Shown piece after piece: positions 40,414-49,023 of a stretch of 64,000 nt of DNA (the stretch's first letter is position 1; every line of letters begins with the position of its first letter). Source of the stretch: Micromonospora coerulea (GTDB lineage: Bacteria > Actinomycetota > Actinomycetes > Mycobacteriales > Micromonosporaceae); NCBI RefSeq assembly GCF_016598485.1, contig NZ_JAEMUW010000009.1, positions 62,001 to 126,000 of the forward strand. Direction: 5' to 3'. The notes beneath the pieces were generated by a model. It ran no database searches and was not told the DNA's origin. It worked only from the letters and a program-made list of their open reading frames with translations. A program made the translations under genes and the position numbers.

Positions 40414-41205
40414 ATGCGGTCAAGGGACAACGACGTGGTACGCCATGACCTGATCCGGCGGGAGTTCGCCCGGCAGGCTGGCAGCTTCGAGGACGCACGC
40501 CTCAACGGCGCCTTCACCCGGCATCTCCAGCGTCTCGTCGACTTCGCGAGGCCGGACCCAGAGGACGTCTGCCTGGACGTCGCCTGCGGCACCGGACTGG
40601 TCGCGCGCGCGCTCGCCGTGCGTGCCCGGCACGTGACCGCGCTTGACGCCACTCCCGAAATGCTGGAGACGGGCAAGGCGCGGGCCGACGCCGAAGGCGT
40701 GTCCAACGTGGTGTTCCAACGGGGCGACGCGGCGCGACTGCCCTTCCTCGACGGTTCGTTCTCGCTGGTGATCTCCAGGTTCTCCCTGCACCACGTGGCC
40801 GAGCCGGACAAGGTCGCGGCCGAGATGGTACGGGTGTGCCGCGCCGGCGGGCGGGTGGTGGTTGCCGACATGGTGATCAAGCCGGAGCTGCCTGGCGACC
40901 CCGACCGGGTGGAGCGGCTGCGCGACCCGTCCCACGGAGCGATGCTCGGTGCCGACGCCATCGTCCGGCTGCTCACGTCGGCCGGGGCGGCGGTCGAGAC
41001 GTCCGACGTCTTCGACGTCGAGCGTCCGCTTCGTCCCTGGCTCGAGCAGGCGGGTACAGCTGGCGACGTCGCTCGTCAGATCGAGCAGGAGCTGTCCGAA
41101 GAGCTCTCCGGCCGCGCTCCGACCGGCCTGCGCCCGCTGACCGTGGACGACGAGCTCTGGTTCACCCAGACGTGGGCACACATCTCCGTGACCGTGCCGT
41201 CATGA
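40414..41205 (+). CDS. Class I SAM-dependent methyltransferase
   Basis: This 263-residue protein has the UbiE/Methyltransf_11 pattern: motif I VCLDVACGTGLVARAL, motif II VTALDATPEMLETGKARAD, post I VVFQRGDAARLPFLDGSFSLVISRFSLHHVAEP, and VRVCRAGGRVVVADM. The acceptor is unknown, but the C-terminal segment (ELSGRAPTGLRPLTVDDELWFTQTWAHI) fits a small-molecule methylase. The ATG at 40414 follows AGGAAG. It stands alone between a decayed dehydrogenase and the convergent MatB-like gene. Confidence 0.9.
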   Translation: MRSRDNDVVRHDLIRREFARQAGSFEDARLNGAFTRHLQRLVDFARPDPEDVCLDVACGTGLVARALAVRARHVTALDATPEMLETGKARADAEGVSNVVFQRGDAARLPFLDGSFSLVISRFSLHHVAEPDKVAAEMVRVCRAGGRVVVADMVIKPELPGDPDRVERLRDPSHGAMLGADAIVRLLTSAGAAVETSDVFDVERPLRPWLEQAGTAGDVARQIEQELSEELSGRAPTGLRPLTVDDELWFTQTWAHISVTVPS

Positions 41206-41261
41206 CCGGCCGCGCGACGGGTGTGAAGTGCGGCCCGAACCGGGACGTCGCCTACGAGCTT

Positions 41262-42716
41262 TTACCCGCCGGCGAGCAGCTTCTTCTGCACCTTGCCCAT
41301 CGCGTTGCGAGGTAGTTGCTCGACCAGATGGACCTGCCGCGGGCGCTTGTGCGCGGAGATCCGACCGGCCACGAACTCGATGAGCTGCGCCTCGGTCACC
41401 GCGTCGGCGACCACGTAGGCGACCACCTGTTGCCCGAGGTCGGGGTGGGGCGCGCCGATCACCGCGGCCTCCCGGACCGCGGGGTGGGCGAGCAGCGCAT
41501 TCTCCACCTCGCCGGCGCCGATCCGGTACCCGCCACTCTTGATCATGTCGATGGAGGCGCGGCCGATGATCCGGTGCCACCCGTCGGGGTCGATGGTGGC
41601 GATGTCCCCGGTACGGAACCAGCCGTCGGAAGTGAACGACTCCCGGTTGGCCTCCGGCCGGTTGAGGTACCCGCTGAACATCATCGGCCCACGTATGTGG
41701 AGTTCGCCCGGGGACTCACCGTCGGGCGTCACCGGGGTGCCGTCCTCGCCCACCAGCCTGGTCTCCACCCCGGCGAGTCGCGTGCCGACGAACCCGGGCC
41801 GGCGCTCTCCGTCCGCGCGACTGCTGACGGTGATCAGCGTTTCGGTCATCCCGTAGCGCTCGACGGGCGGTTGCCCGGTGAGCTCGGCGAGCTGCTCGAA
41901 GACGGGCAGGGGCAGCGGTGCGCTGCCGGAGACCAGCAGCCGCGCCGACGACAGGGCTCGGGCGGCGGACGGAACGGCGCAGACCCTTGACCACACGGTC
42001 GGCACGCCGAAGTACAGCGTTCCGGCGGCGGCGGCATAGGCGTCCGGCCTGGGTCGGCCGGTGTGGGCCAGCCGGGACCCGACCCGGAGTGCTCCCAGTA
42101 CACCGAGCACGAGGCCGTGCACGTGGAACAGGGGGAGACCGTGCACCAACAGATCGGCGGGGGTCCACGACCATGCGTCCGCGAGCGCGTCCAGGTCGGC
42201 GGCGATCGCCTGCCGCGGGATGAGGGCTCCCTTCGGCGCTCCCGTGGTGCCGGAGGTGTAGAGGATCAGGGCGGTGCGCTCCGGCGCGGGTTCGGGATAG
42301 CTGGTGGCCGAGCGTGCATTCAGGTCGACAGCGGCGACGGGGACTCGCGTACCTGCCAGCGGCGCGGTGCCGTAGCTCGCCGGGGGAACGAGCAGCAGCG
42401 AGGCGGCCGAGTCGCGCAGCACGTAGTCCCGTTCGGTGGGACCGGAGTCCGGTGGCACCGGCACGACGGGCACCCCGGCGAGCAGGCCGGCCACGACCGC
42501 CACGACGGTCTCCATGCTGGCGGTCGCCCAGATCGCCACCGCGTCGCTGCCGGCGATGCGGTCGGCGAGGGCGGTGGCGGCGGACAACACCGCTTCCCGG
42601 GACGCCCGCTGGTCCCCGATCCGGATCGCGTCCGCGTCGTCACCGAACGCCCCGGACAAGGCCGGCAGCAGCACTTCTCCGCTCCCTCGTCGCATCGTGG
42701 TCACCGTCCGGTCCAT
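41262..42716 (-). CDS. MatB-like acyl-CoA (malonyl-CoA) synthetase
   Basis: This 484-residue member of the ANL superfamily activates a short acid with CoA and ATP. It shows the AMP-binding loop LILYTSGTTGAPKGA, the A5 motif ERYGMTETL, the A7 motif GWFRTGDIATIDPDGW and the terminal lysine in RNAMGKVQKKLL. It also carries SSRADGERRPG with the Arg characteristic of MatB malonyl-CoA synthetases, so malonate or methylmalonate is the leading guess. It overlaps the hydratase gene by 16 bases and is the last of a three-gene operon on the minus strand. A MatC-like transporter lies 11 kb away. Confidence 0.85.
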   Translation of the reverse strand: MDRTVTTMRRGSGEVLLPALSGAFGDDADAIRIGDQRASREAVLSAATALADRIAGSDAVAIWATASMETVVAVVAGLLAGVPVVPVPPDSGPTERDYVLRDSAASLLLVPPASYGTAPLAGTRVPVAAVDLNARSATSYPEPAPERTALILYTSGTTGAPKGALIPRQAIAADLDALADAWSWTPADLLVHGLPLFHVHGLVLGVLGALRVGSRLAHTGRPRPDAYAAAAGTLYFGVPTVWSRVCAVPSAARALSSARLLVSGSAPLPLPVFEQLAELTGQPPVERYGMTETLITVSSRADGERRPGFVGTRLAGVETRLVGEDGTPVTPDGESPGELHIRGPMMFSGYLNRPEANRESFTSDGWFRTGDIATIDPDGWHRIIGRASIDMIKSGGYRIGAGEVENALLAHPAVREAAVIGAPHPDLGQQVVAYVVADAVTEAQLIEFVAGRISAHKRPRQVHLVEQLPRNAMGKVQKKLLAGG

Positions 42717-43483
42717 GTCGTCGGCTGCTTCGCGGTGAAGGCCGTGACGGCGGCTCCGAAGTCGTCGCTGCCGTAGACCCGGGAGACGATGTCGTCGCCG
42801 TCGGCGCGGCCCCGGCGTAGCCGTCGGATCGCCTCCTTCGTCGCCCACATGGTCAGCGGGGCATGCCCGGCCAGGCGGTCGACGGTCTGCTGGACGGCCG
42901 CGTCGAGATCCTCCGTGGACTCGGCCACGAACCCTGCCGCGTGCGCCTCCCGACCGGAGTAGAACTTCGCGTTGAGCAACAGATCCAGGGTACGAGCCGG
43001 TCCGAGGTGGTGCAGCAGCAGCGCATAGGTCGGCATCGACAGGCAGTTTCCCAAGGTCCTGGCGATGGGGATCCCGAACCGAGCGTCGGGGGTGGCAAGT
43101 CGTAGGTCGCACACGGCGGCGATCGCCAGGCCCGCGCCGACGCAGTAGCCACGGATGGCCGCGACCGTCGGCACGTTGACGTCCTCGAGCCGGTCCAGCA
43201 CCCGCGTGATCTTCCGCTCGTATTCGACCCCATCGGCGCCGCCGGTGAACTCCGCGAACTGTCTGATGTCGGTGCCGGCGACGAAGGCGCCCCCGCCCGC
43301 CCCGCGCAGCACGAGCACCCGCACGTCGTCGTCCGCGTCGGCCCGTTCACACGCCTGGTACAGGCCGTCGTACATCGCCCACGTCATCGCGTTGCGCTGC
43401 CTGGGTCGGTTGAAGGTCACGGCGAGGGCCGGGCCCTGCTTTTCCACCAGGACCTCTGAGCGGGAATCGGGCGACGAGGACAT
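42701..43483 (-). CDS. Enoyl-CoA hydratase/isomerase family protein
   Basis: This 260-residue crotonase-fold enzyme has the oxyanion-hole segment FVAGTDIRQFAEF and the second signature YCVGAGLAIAAVCDLRLATPDARFGIPIAR. The usual catalytic Glu pair of true hydratases is not obvious; the second position is occupied by TLGNCLSMP, typical of carnitinyl-CoA-type or other variant crotonases. It overlaps the CoA synthetase and follows the CoA-transferase by three bases, so the three make one operon acting on one CoA-thioester. Confidence 0.88.
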   Translation of the reverse strand: MSSSPDSRSEVLVEKQGPALAVTFNRPRQRNAMTWAMYDGLYQACERADADDDVRVLVLRGAGGGAFVAGTDIRQFAEFTGGADGVEYERKITRVLDRLEDVNVPTVAAIRGYCVGAGLAIAAVCDLRLATPDARFGIPIARTLGNCLSMPTYALLLHHLGPARTLDLLLNAKFYSGREAHAAGFVAESTEDLDAAVQQTVDRLAGHAPLTMWATKEAIRRLRRGRADGDDIVSRVYGSDDFGAAVTAFTAKQPTTWTGR

Positions 43484-43486
43484 GGC

Positions 43487-44746
43487 CTACCTCCTGGTCG
43501 TCGTTGTCGCGGCGGAGCTCGTGGTCGTGGCGCCGCCGACGTCGGCGGCCAGGGCGGCACCGGAGGCGACGAGGTGATCGATCTCCGCCGCGCCGCAACC
43601 GGCGGCGAGCAGCACCTCCCGGGTGTCGGCGCCAAGGACGGGTCCCGCGTCTGCGCGCTGAACCGGGGTCTCGGACATACGCATCGGCGAGCCGAGTTGG
43701 CGCACCGACCCCAGGGTCGGGTGCGGGGCGTCCCAGAAGAAGCCGCGGGCCGCGAGGTGCTCGTCGGTGAAGACCTCGCCGTAGTCGGCGATCGGGGCGC
43801 ACGGCACGCCGGCCTTGTTGAGCCGCTCGATGATCTCCGCCGTACTCAACGTGCTCGTCACGGTCTCGATGCTCTCGATGAGCTCCGCGCGGTTCTCCAG
43901 GCGGGAGAACGCGTCCGCGTAGCGCGGGTCCGCGAGCAGCCGGGTCAGCCCGAGGGCGTCACAGAACGCCTGCCAGTTGCGCGGAGTGGTGGCGCCGATC
44001 GTCACGTAGCCGTCACTGCTGTGCACCGCCTGGTACGGAGCGTTGCTCTGGTGCGCCGAGCCCATCGGGCCACCCACCTCGCCGGTCGCGAAGTACTTTC
44101 CCGCCTCCCACACGGCGAAGGACACTCCCGCCTCGAACAGCGAAACGTCGATGTACTGCCCCGTACCGGAGCGGTCCCGTTCCCGGAGTGCGGCGGTGAC
44201 CGCTAGCGCCAGGTAGAGGCCGCAGACCAGGTCGCAGATCGGCACGCCCACCTTCGCCGGTGGACCGCCGGGGTGGCCGGTGATGCTCATCAGCCCGCTA
44301 CGCGCCTGCGCCATGATGTCCAACCCCGGCAGATCCGCGAGCGGCCCGTCCTGCCCCCAGCCGGAGGCGGAGGCATACACCAGGCGGGGGTTGATCTCCC
44401 GCAGGTCCTGGTAACCGAGACCGAGACGGCGCATGGCGCCGGGACGGAGATTCTCGACGAGGACGTCGGCCCGCTCGACCAGTCGGAGGAACGCCGACCG
44501 CGCGTCCGGCGACTTGAGGTCCAGGGCGACCGAGCGCTTGTTGCGGTTGATGCGCACGAACGGCGAGCTCTCCGTCCCGAGGAACGGACCGGTCTGGCGT
44601 ACCGGGTCACCGCCGGTCGAGTGCTCGACCTTGATGACCTCCGCACCGAGGTCGGCGAGTTGCAGGGCGGCGAACGGCGCCGCCATGAACGCCCCGATCT
44701 CCAACACGGTCACTCCGGTCAGGGGCGGCGTGCGTTCGTTGGCCAT
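43487..44746 (-). CDS. CaiB/BaiF family CoA-transferase
   Basis: This 419-residue class III CoA-transferase moves CoA between carboxylic acids. It has the conserved start LTGVTVLEIGAFMAAPFAALQLADLGAEVIKVE, the catalytic Asp in PGLDIMAQARSG, and RNWQAFCDALG and NKAGVPCAPI later. Formyl-CoA:oxalate, itaconate and carnitine transferases are relatives, so the substrate stays open. The C-terminus ends in a Thr/Ser/Ala run, an odd extension. The ATG at 44746 follows GGAGG. The gene is divergent from a GntR regulator, with a palindrome in between. Confidence 0.9.
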   Translation of the reverse strand: MANERTPPLTGVTVLEIGAFMAAPFAALQLADLGAEVIKVEHSTGGDPVRQTGPFLGTESSPFVRINRNKRSVALDLKSPDARSAFLRLVERADVLVENLRPGAMRRLGLGYQDLREINPRLVYASASGWGQDGPLADLPGLDIMAQARSGLMSITGHPGGPPAKVGVPICDLVCGLYLALAVTAALRERDRSGTGQYIDVSLFEAGVSFAVWEAGKYFATGEVGGPMGSAHQSNAPYQAVHSSDGYVTIGATTPRNWQAFCDALGLTRLLADPRYADAFSRLENRAELIESIETVTSTLSTAEIIERLNKAGVPCAPIADYGEVFTDEHLAARGFFWDAPHPTLGSVRQLGSPMRMSETPVQRADAGPVLGADTREVLLAAGCGAAEIDHLVASGAALAADVGGATTTSSAATTTTRR

Positions 44747-44853
44747 CGACCTGCCTCCGGGTGATCGGCGCCGGTACGTGATCGCGGGACAACCCGTGCC
44801 GCACGGGAGAGCACAGGGTGTTCGGATGGGAAAGCTACCGGTAGAGTCCACCG

Positions 44854-44870
44854 TTGTCTACAGAAGACAA
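44854..44870. promoter_or_regulatory. GntR-type operator
   Basis: The inverted repeat TTGTCT-ACAGA-AGACAA lies between the divergent CoA-transferase and GntR genes, 21 bases before the GntR ATG. The form TTGTC-N-GACAA is typical of FadR-subfamily sites. Autoregulation and control of the CoA operon are inferred. Confidence 0.6.
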
Positions 44871-44891
44871 GGCCCGTGGCGAGGAGTTCCG

Positions 44892-45680
44892 ATGGCGGAG
44901 AGGACGACGGTGACGAGGCCGGACGAGATGGCCCGCCGGATCGCGCCTCCGCCGAGCATGGCGCGGCTCGCCGCGGACGCCGTGCGGAAGATGATCCTCA
45001 CGGGCGAGTTGCAGCCGGGTGACCGCGTGGTGGAGAACCAGCTCACCCACCAGCTCGGTGTGTCCCGGCCACCGTTGCGCGAGGCGTTGCGCGTGCTGGA
45101 GCAGGAGGGCCTGCTCGTCCAGCAGCCCCGGCGCGGGGTGATCGTCGTCCCGATCACCCTGCACGACGTGTACGAGATCTTCACGCTCCGCGATCAGCTC
45201 GAACGGATGGCGGTCGAGTTCGGCGTACCCGTGCGATCGCCGGATCGTCTCGAGCGCTGCCGGGCGGCGCTACGTGACCTGGAGGACGCCGCCCGGGCCG
45301 GCGACGCCGCGACGGTCACGGATCGCGCGTTCGACTTCCATCTGGCCGTGGTGGGGTTGGCCGGCCACCGCCGGCTCGTGGAGTCCTACCGCTCCCTGTC
45401 TCTGCAGATGCGGCTCTGCATGGGCATGAACCAGCGGGCCAGGGTGGCCGGCGAGGGACTGTGGGGAATCGTCGAACGGCACCGCGCGATCCTGGCGACC
45501 CTGGAGCGCGGGGACCCGCAGGAGGTCCTCGAGATGCTCACCGACCATGGTCAGCACACCTTCGTCCTCGAACTCGGCCACTCGCTCGGCGGCCGCTCGG
45601 CCGAGGCGGAGGCCTGGCTGGAACGGCTCGGCCGGTCCCGCTCCGACACTGCCCTTGGACTGGAGGCGCCCCGATCGTGA
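44892..45680 (+). CDS. GntR-family (FadR/FCD) transcriptional regulator
   Basis: This 262-residue protein has the GntR winged helix (residues 25-85: VRKMILTGELQPGDRVVENQLTHQLGVSRPPLREALRVLEQEG) and an FCD ligand domain (IFTLRDQLERMAVEF, DRAFDFHLAVVGLAGHRRLVE, HRAILATLERGD). The His residues of the FCD metal site are present. It likely senses an acid of the neighbouring pathway and represses the CoA-transferase operon and itself. The ATG follows GAGGAG. Confidence 0.92.
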   Translation: MAERTTVTRPDEMARRIAPPPSMARLAADAVRKMILTGELQPGDRVVENQLTHQLGVSRPPLREALRVLEQEGLLVQQPRRGVIVVPITLHDVYEIFTLRDQLERMAVEFGVPVRSPDRLERCRAALRDLEDAARAGDAATVTDRAFDFHLAVVGLAGHRRLVESYRSLSLQMRLCMGMNQRARVAGEGLWGIVERHRAILATLERGDPQEVLEMLTDHGQHTFVLELGHSLGGRSAEAEAWLERLGRSRSDTALGLEAPRS

Positions 45681-46210
45681 GCACTCAAGCGCTGGTCGTC
45701 CACTTCGGTGACCGCACGCCGAACATCCATCCCGAGGCCTGGGCGGCGCCGGGCTGCACCATCGTCGGCTCCGTCCGGCTGGCGGCCGGTGCCAGCGTCT
45801 GGTACGGCTGCGTGCTGCGCGCCGACACCGAGGACATCAGCATCGGCGCCGGCAGCAACATCCAGGACGGTTGCGTCGTGCACGCCGACCCGGACTTTCC
45901 GACAGTCGTGGGTTCGGGGGTCTCTGTCGGACACCGCGCCGTGCTGCACGGCTGCACCATCGAGGACGACGTCCTGATCGGCATGGGAGCCGTCGTCCTC
46001 AACGGCGCCCGGATAGGCTCCGGCTCGCTGGTCGCCGCAGGTGCGGTGGTGCTGGAGGGTGCGGTGGTCCCGCCCGGCTCGCTGGTCGCGGGTCTGCCCG
46101 CGCGGGTGCGGCGTCACCTTTCCGAGGCGGAACGCGTGGGCATCGTGCGCGACGCCGCGGGGTACGTCGAGCGGGCCCGTGCGCACGCCGCGGCGACAGC
46201 CCTGCTCTGA
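45677..46210 (+). CDS. Gamma-carbonic-anhydrase-family protein
   Basis: This 177-residue protein has the left-handed beta-helix hexapeptide repeats (IVGSVRLAAGASVWYGCVLRAD, ISIGAGSNIQDGCVVHADPD, VSVGHRAVLHGCTIEDDVLIGMGAVVLNGA) and the metal-binding His set expected for gamma-CA/CaiE/YrdA proteins. CaiE-type proteins accompany CoA-transferase systems, which fits the divergent CaiB-like gene. Carbonic anhydrase activity is not assured. The GTG start overlaps the GntR stop. Confidence 0.88.
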   Translation: MSTQALVVHFGDRTPNIHPEAWAAPGCTIVGSVRLAAGASVWYGCVLRADTEDISIGAGSNIQDGCVVHADPDFPTVVGSGVSVGHRAVLHGCTIEDDVLIGMGAVVLNGARIGSGSLVAAGAVVLEGAVVPPGSLVAGLPARVRRHLSEAERVGIVRDAAGYVERARAHAAATALL

Positions 46211-46225
46211 CGACCGGGCCGGGCG

Positions 46226-47053
46226 TCAGCCGGCGATGCGATCCGGTCCCGCGGAACGGGGAACGCTGAGTTCGTCGGCCAGGTCCTCGGCGGCCTGACG
46301 CAGCAGCGGTACGGCCCGCTCGACCACGTCGGGCGTCATGCGTGGCGCCGGCCCGGAGACCGAGACGGCCAGCCGGTTCGCGATGCCGAGCACCGGTACG
46401 GCGACACAGCGCACGCCGATCTCCTGCTCGCCGTCGTCCATGGCGTAGCCCTGGGCCCGTACCCGGTCGATCTCCTCGGCGAACCGGCGTGGTTCGGTGA
46501 TGGTGTGCTCGGTCTGGGCCGGCATGCCGGTGCGCTCGAGGAGCGTATGCACGTCGCTCGGCGGCAAGTGGGCGAGCAGGGCCTTGCCCACGGCTGTGCA
46601 ATGCGGGTAGACGCGCCGTCCGACCTCGGTGAACATCCGCATCGACTGCCTGGACTGGACCTGCGCCACGTACACGACGCGGTCACCGTCCAGCATCGCG
46701 AGGTTCGCGCTCTCGCCGAGGGCGTCGACGAGTCGGGACAGGTACGGCCGGGACCAGGTGCCCAGCAGGTGGCTCGCGCTGTCGCCGAGCCGGATCAGGC
46801 GGGGGCCCAGGGAGTACTGCCGGGACGGCTCCTGCCGGACGTAGCCGAGGTCGACCAGGGTACGGATCAGCCGGTGGATGGTGGGCAGCGCGAGCCCGGA
46901 CTCCTGGGCGAGCCGGGACAGTCCGATCACGCCTCCGGCGTCCGCCATGATTTCGAGCAGCTCGAAGGCTCTTTCCAGCGACTGGACGCCACCGGGCACC
47001 CGACCTTTCGGCTGCGGGCCGTCGCCAGCCAGGTCCAGGTTCGACTCGGTCAC
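46226..47053 (-). CDS. IclR-family transcriptional regulator
   Basis: This 275-residue regulator has the IclR winged helix (residues 22-85: [44 protein letters not shown]) and the effector domain with [20 protein letters not shown] and [10 protein letters not shown]. IclR proteins of this kind control glyoxylate and aromatic-acid genes. It is divergent from malate synthase, and two copies of a 15-bp palindrome lie in the gap, one of which overlaps its own promoter region. The GTG start at 47053 follows AAGGAGGA. Confidence 0.92.
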   Translation of the reverse strand: MTESNLDLAGDGPQPKGRVPGGVQSLERAFELLEIMADAGGVIGLSRLAQESGLALPTIHRLIRTLVDLGYVRQEPSRQYSLGPRLIRLGDSASHLLGTWSRPYLSRLVDALGESANLAMLDGDRVVYVAQVQSRQSMRMFTEVGRRVYPHCTAVGKALLAHLPPSDVHTLLERTGMPAQTEHTITEPRRFAEEIDRVRAQGYAMDDGEQEIGVRCVAVPVLGIANRLAVSVSGPAPRMTPDVVERAVPLLRQAAEDLADELSVPRSAGPDRIAG

Positions 47054-47109
47054 TCAGATCCTCCTTCGCCCGGATGCGCCTGGGAGGGTCACCGGCCACG
47101 CGGCGCTAT

Positions 47110-47186
47110 TTCCGCATCGCAGAAGTCTATCCGGCGTGACCGGGGCTCCTCCGCGCGACCCTCCCCTTGACTTCCGTAAAGCGGAA
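47110..47186. promoter_or_regulatory. Two IclR-type operators between iclR-like and malate synthase genes
   Basis: TTCCGCATCGCAGAA at 47110-47124 and TTCCGTAAAGCGGAA at 47172-47186 share the form TTCCGC-N3-GCGGAA; the second has perfect five-base arms. The same motif appears at 53194-53395. The region 47054-47297 is otherwise non-coding and must hold both divergent promoters. Binding by the adjacent IclR protein is inferred. Confidence 0.65.
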
Positions 47187-47297
47187 ATTATTATCCACAA
47201 TGATGAAGGGCGCGGATCGGCGCCCGGCGGGGTCGGCTCGTGCCGCGCCGAAGACTTCGGCCAGATCGGCCGCGGGAGACAGGAGAAGGTGATCCGG

Positions 47298-48899
47298 ATG
47301 CCCGAGATCGACGTGACCGGCGGCCCGATTGCGCGCGGCGACGAGATTCTCACCCCCGAGGCACTGGCCTTCGTCGCAGAGCTGCAGGAGCTGTTCGGCG
47401 CCCCCCGCGACGAGTTGCTCGACCTGCGCCGCCAGCGCCGGGACGCCGTCGCCCGCAGCCACCGGTTCGACTTCCTGCCCGAGACGCGGGAGGTGCGGGA
47501 GACCGCGTGGACCGTCGCTCCAGCCCCTGACGACCTGCGGGACCGGCGGGTGGAGATCACCGGACCGACCGAGCGCAAGATGACGATCAACGCCCTCAAC
47601 TCCGGCGCCCGGGTCTGGCTCGCCGATCTCGAGGATGCGAACACGCCCCACTGGGGCAACGTCGTGGGCGGGCAGATCAACCTGTACGACGCGGTGCGCC
47701 GGACGATCTCCTTCGCCTCCCCGGACGGCCGGGAGTACGCGCTGCGCGAGGACGAGCGACTCGCGACGATCGTGGTGCGACCGCGCGGCTGGCACTTCGA
47801 CGAGAGCCATCTGCTCGTCGACGGCAGGCCGGTCGTGGGCGCCCTGGTCGACTTCGGCCTGTACTTCTTCCACAACGCCGAGGAACTCCTGCGCCGGGGC
47901 AGTGGCCCGTACTTCTACCTGCCGAAGATGGAGAGCCACCTCGAGGCGCGGCTGTGGAACGAGGTGTTCACCTTCGCGCAGCAGCGGCTCGGCCTCGCCC
48001 ACGGCACGATCCGGGCGACCGTGCTGATCGAGACGATGCCGGCGGCGTTCGAGATGGAGGAGATCCTCTACGAGCTGCGGGAGCACGCGTCGGGCCTCAA
48101 CGCCGGCCGGTGGGACTACCTGTTCAGCATCATCAAGTACTTCCGCGACTCCGGCGCCGACTTCGTGCTGCCGGACCGGAACTCGGTGACGATGACGGCC
48201 CCCTTCATGCGCGCCTACACCGAGCTGCTGGTGCGCACCTGCCACAAGCGCGGGGCGTTCGCGATCGGCGGGATGGCGGCCTTCATCCCCAGCCGACGTG
48301 ATCCGCAGGTCAACCAGCTGGCGCTGGCGAAAGTCCGCGAGGACAAGGAGCGGGAGGCCGGGGACGGCTTCGACGGTTCGTGGGTCGCGCACCCCGACCT
48401 GGTGCCCATCTGCCAGGAGGTCTTCGACCGGGTGCTCGGTGGCCGGCAGAACCAGCTCGACCGGCTGCGCGAGGAGGTCTCGGTCACCGCGGACCAGTTG
48501 CTCGACGTGCGAAGCACCCCCGGCGCCGTCACCGAGGCCGGGCTGCGCAACAACATCAGCGTCGCGGTGCAGTACCTCGCCTCGTGGTTGGCCGGCAACG
48601 GTGCGGTGGCCATCAACAATTTGATGGAGGACGCGGCGACCGCCGAGATCGCCCGGTCGCAGATCTGGCAGTGGGTGCACAACGACGTCGAGCTCGACAC
48701 CGGTACGACCGTCACGGGCGAGCTCGTCGAGCGCATCCTCGACGAGGAGCTGGCCAAGATCTGCGACGCCCTGGGGAAGGAGCAGTTCGACGAGGAGCGG
48801 TTCGCCCAGGCCCGGAAGCTGGTCCTCGAGGTCGCTCTGGCCGACGACTACGCCGACTTCCTCACCCTTCCCGCGTATCAGGTTTCCTCCGAGAAGTAA
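47298..48899 (+). CDS. aceB: Malate synthase A
   Basis: This 533-residue enzyme condenses glyoxylate and acetyl-CoA to malate. The family signature [19 protein letters not shown] is complete, the catalytic Asp/Arg region [17 protein letters not shown] is present, and the length is normal for form A (about 530). A GTG nine bases before the ATG at 47298 could also start the protein, since AGGAG precedes it. It is divergent from the IclR gene; isocitrate lyase is not in the window, so glyoxylate here may come from glycolate or other compounds. Confidence 0.95.
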   Translation: MPEIDVTGGPIARGDEILTPEALAFVAELQELFGAPRDELLDLRRQRRDAVARSHRFDFLPETREVRETAWTVAPAPDDLRDRRVEITGPTERKMTINALNSGARVWLADLEDANTPHWGNVVGGQINLYDAVRRTISFASPDGREYALREDERLATIVVRPRGWHFDESHLLVDGRPVVGALVDFGLYFFHNAEELLRRGSGPYFYLPKMESHLEARLWNEVFTFAQQRLGLAHGTIRATVLIETMPAAFEMEEILYELREHASGLNAGRWDYLFSIIKYFRDSGADFVLPDRNSVTMTAPFMRAYTELLVRTCHKRGAFAIGGMAAFIPSRRDPQVNQLALAKVREDKEREAGDGFDGSWVAHPDLVPICQEVFDRVLGGRQNQLDRLREEVSVTADQLLDVRSTPGAVTEAGLRNNISVAVQYLASWLAGNGAVAINNLMEDAATAEIARSQIWQWVHNDVELDTGTTVTGELVERILDEELAKICDALGKEQFDEERFAQARKLVLEVALADDYADFLTLPAYQVSSEK

Positions 48900-48917
48900 G
48901 CATGAGCAGCAGCTGAA

Positions 48918-48951
48918 CCCCGGCGGGGCTGCGACAGCAGCGCCGCCGGGG
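48918..48951. terminator. Bidirectional terminator-like hairpin after malate synthase
   Basis: Arms CCCCGGCGG and CCGCCGGGG pair perfectly, an inner GCTGC/GCAGC stem continues after a G-G mismatch, and the loop is GACA. It lies between two convergent genes (aceB ends 48899; the FAD/Fe-S gene ends 49024), so it can stop transcription from both sides. Confidence 0.7.
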
Positions 48952-49023
48952 CCGCACCGGGAACGCGCCATTGCGCCCATCCTCCGGTCATCGGCCGGCA
49001 CCTGGGTCAGCGGCTGCCGATGG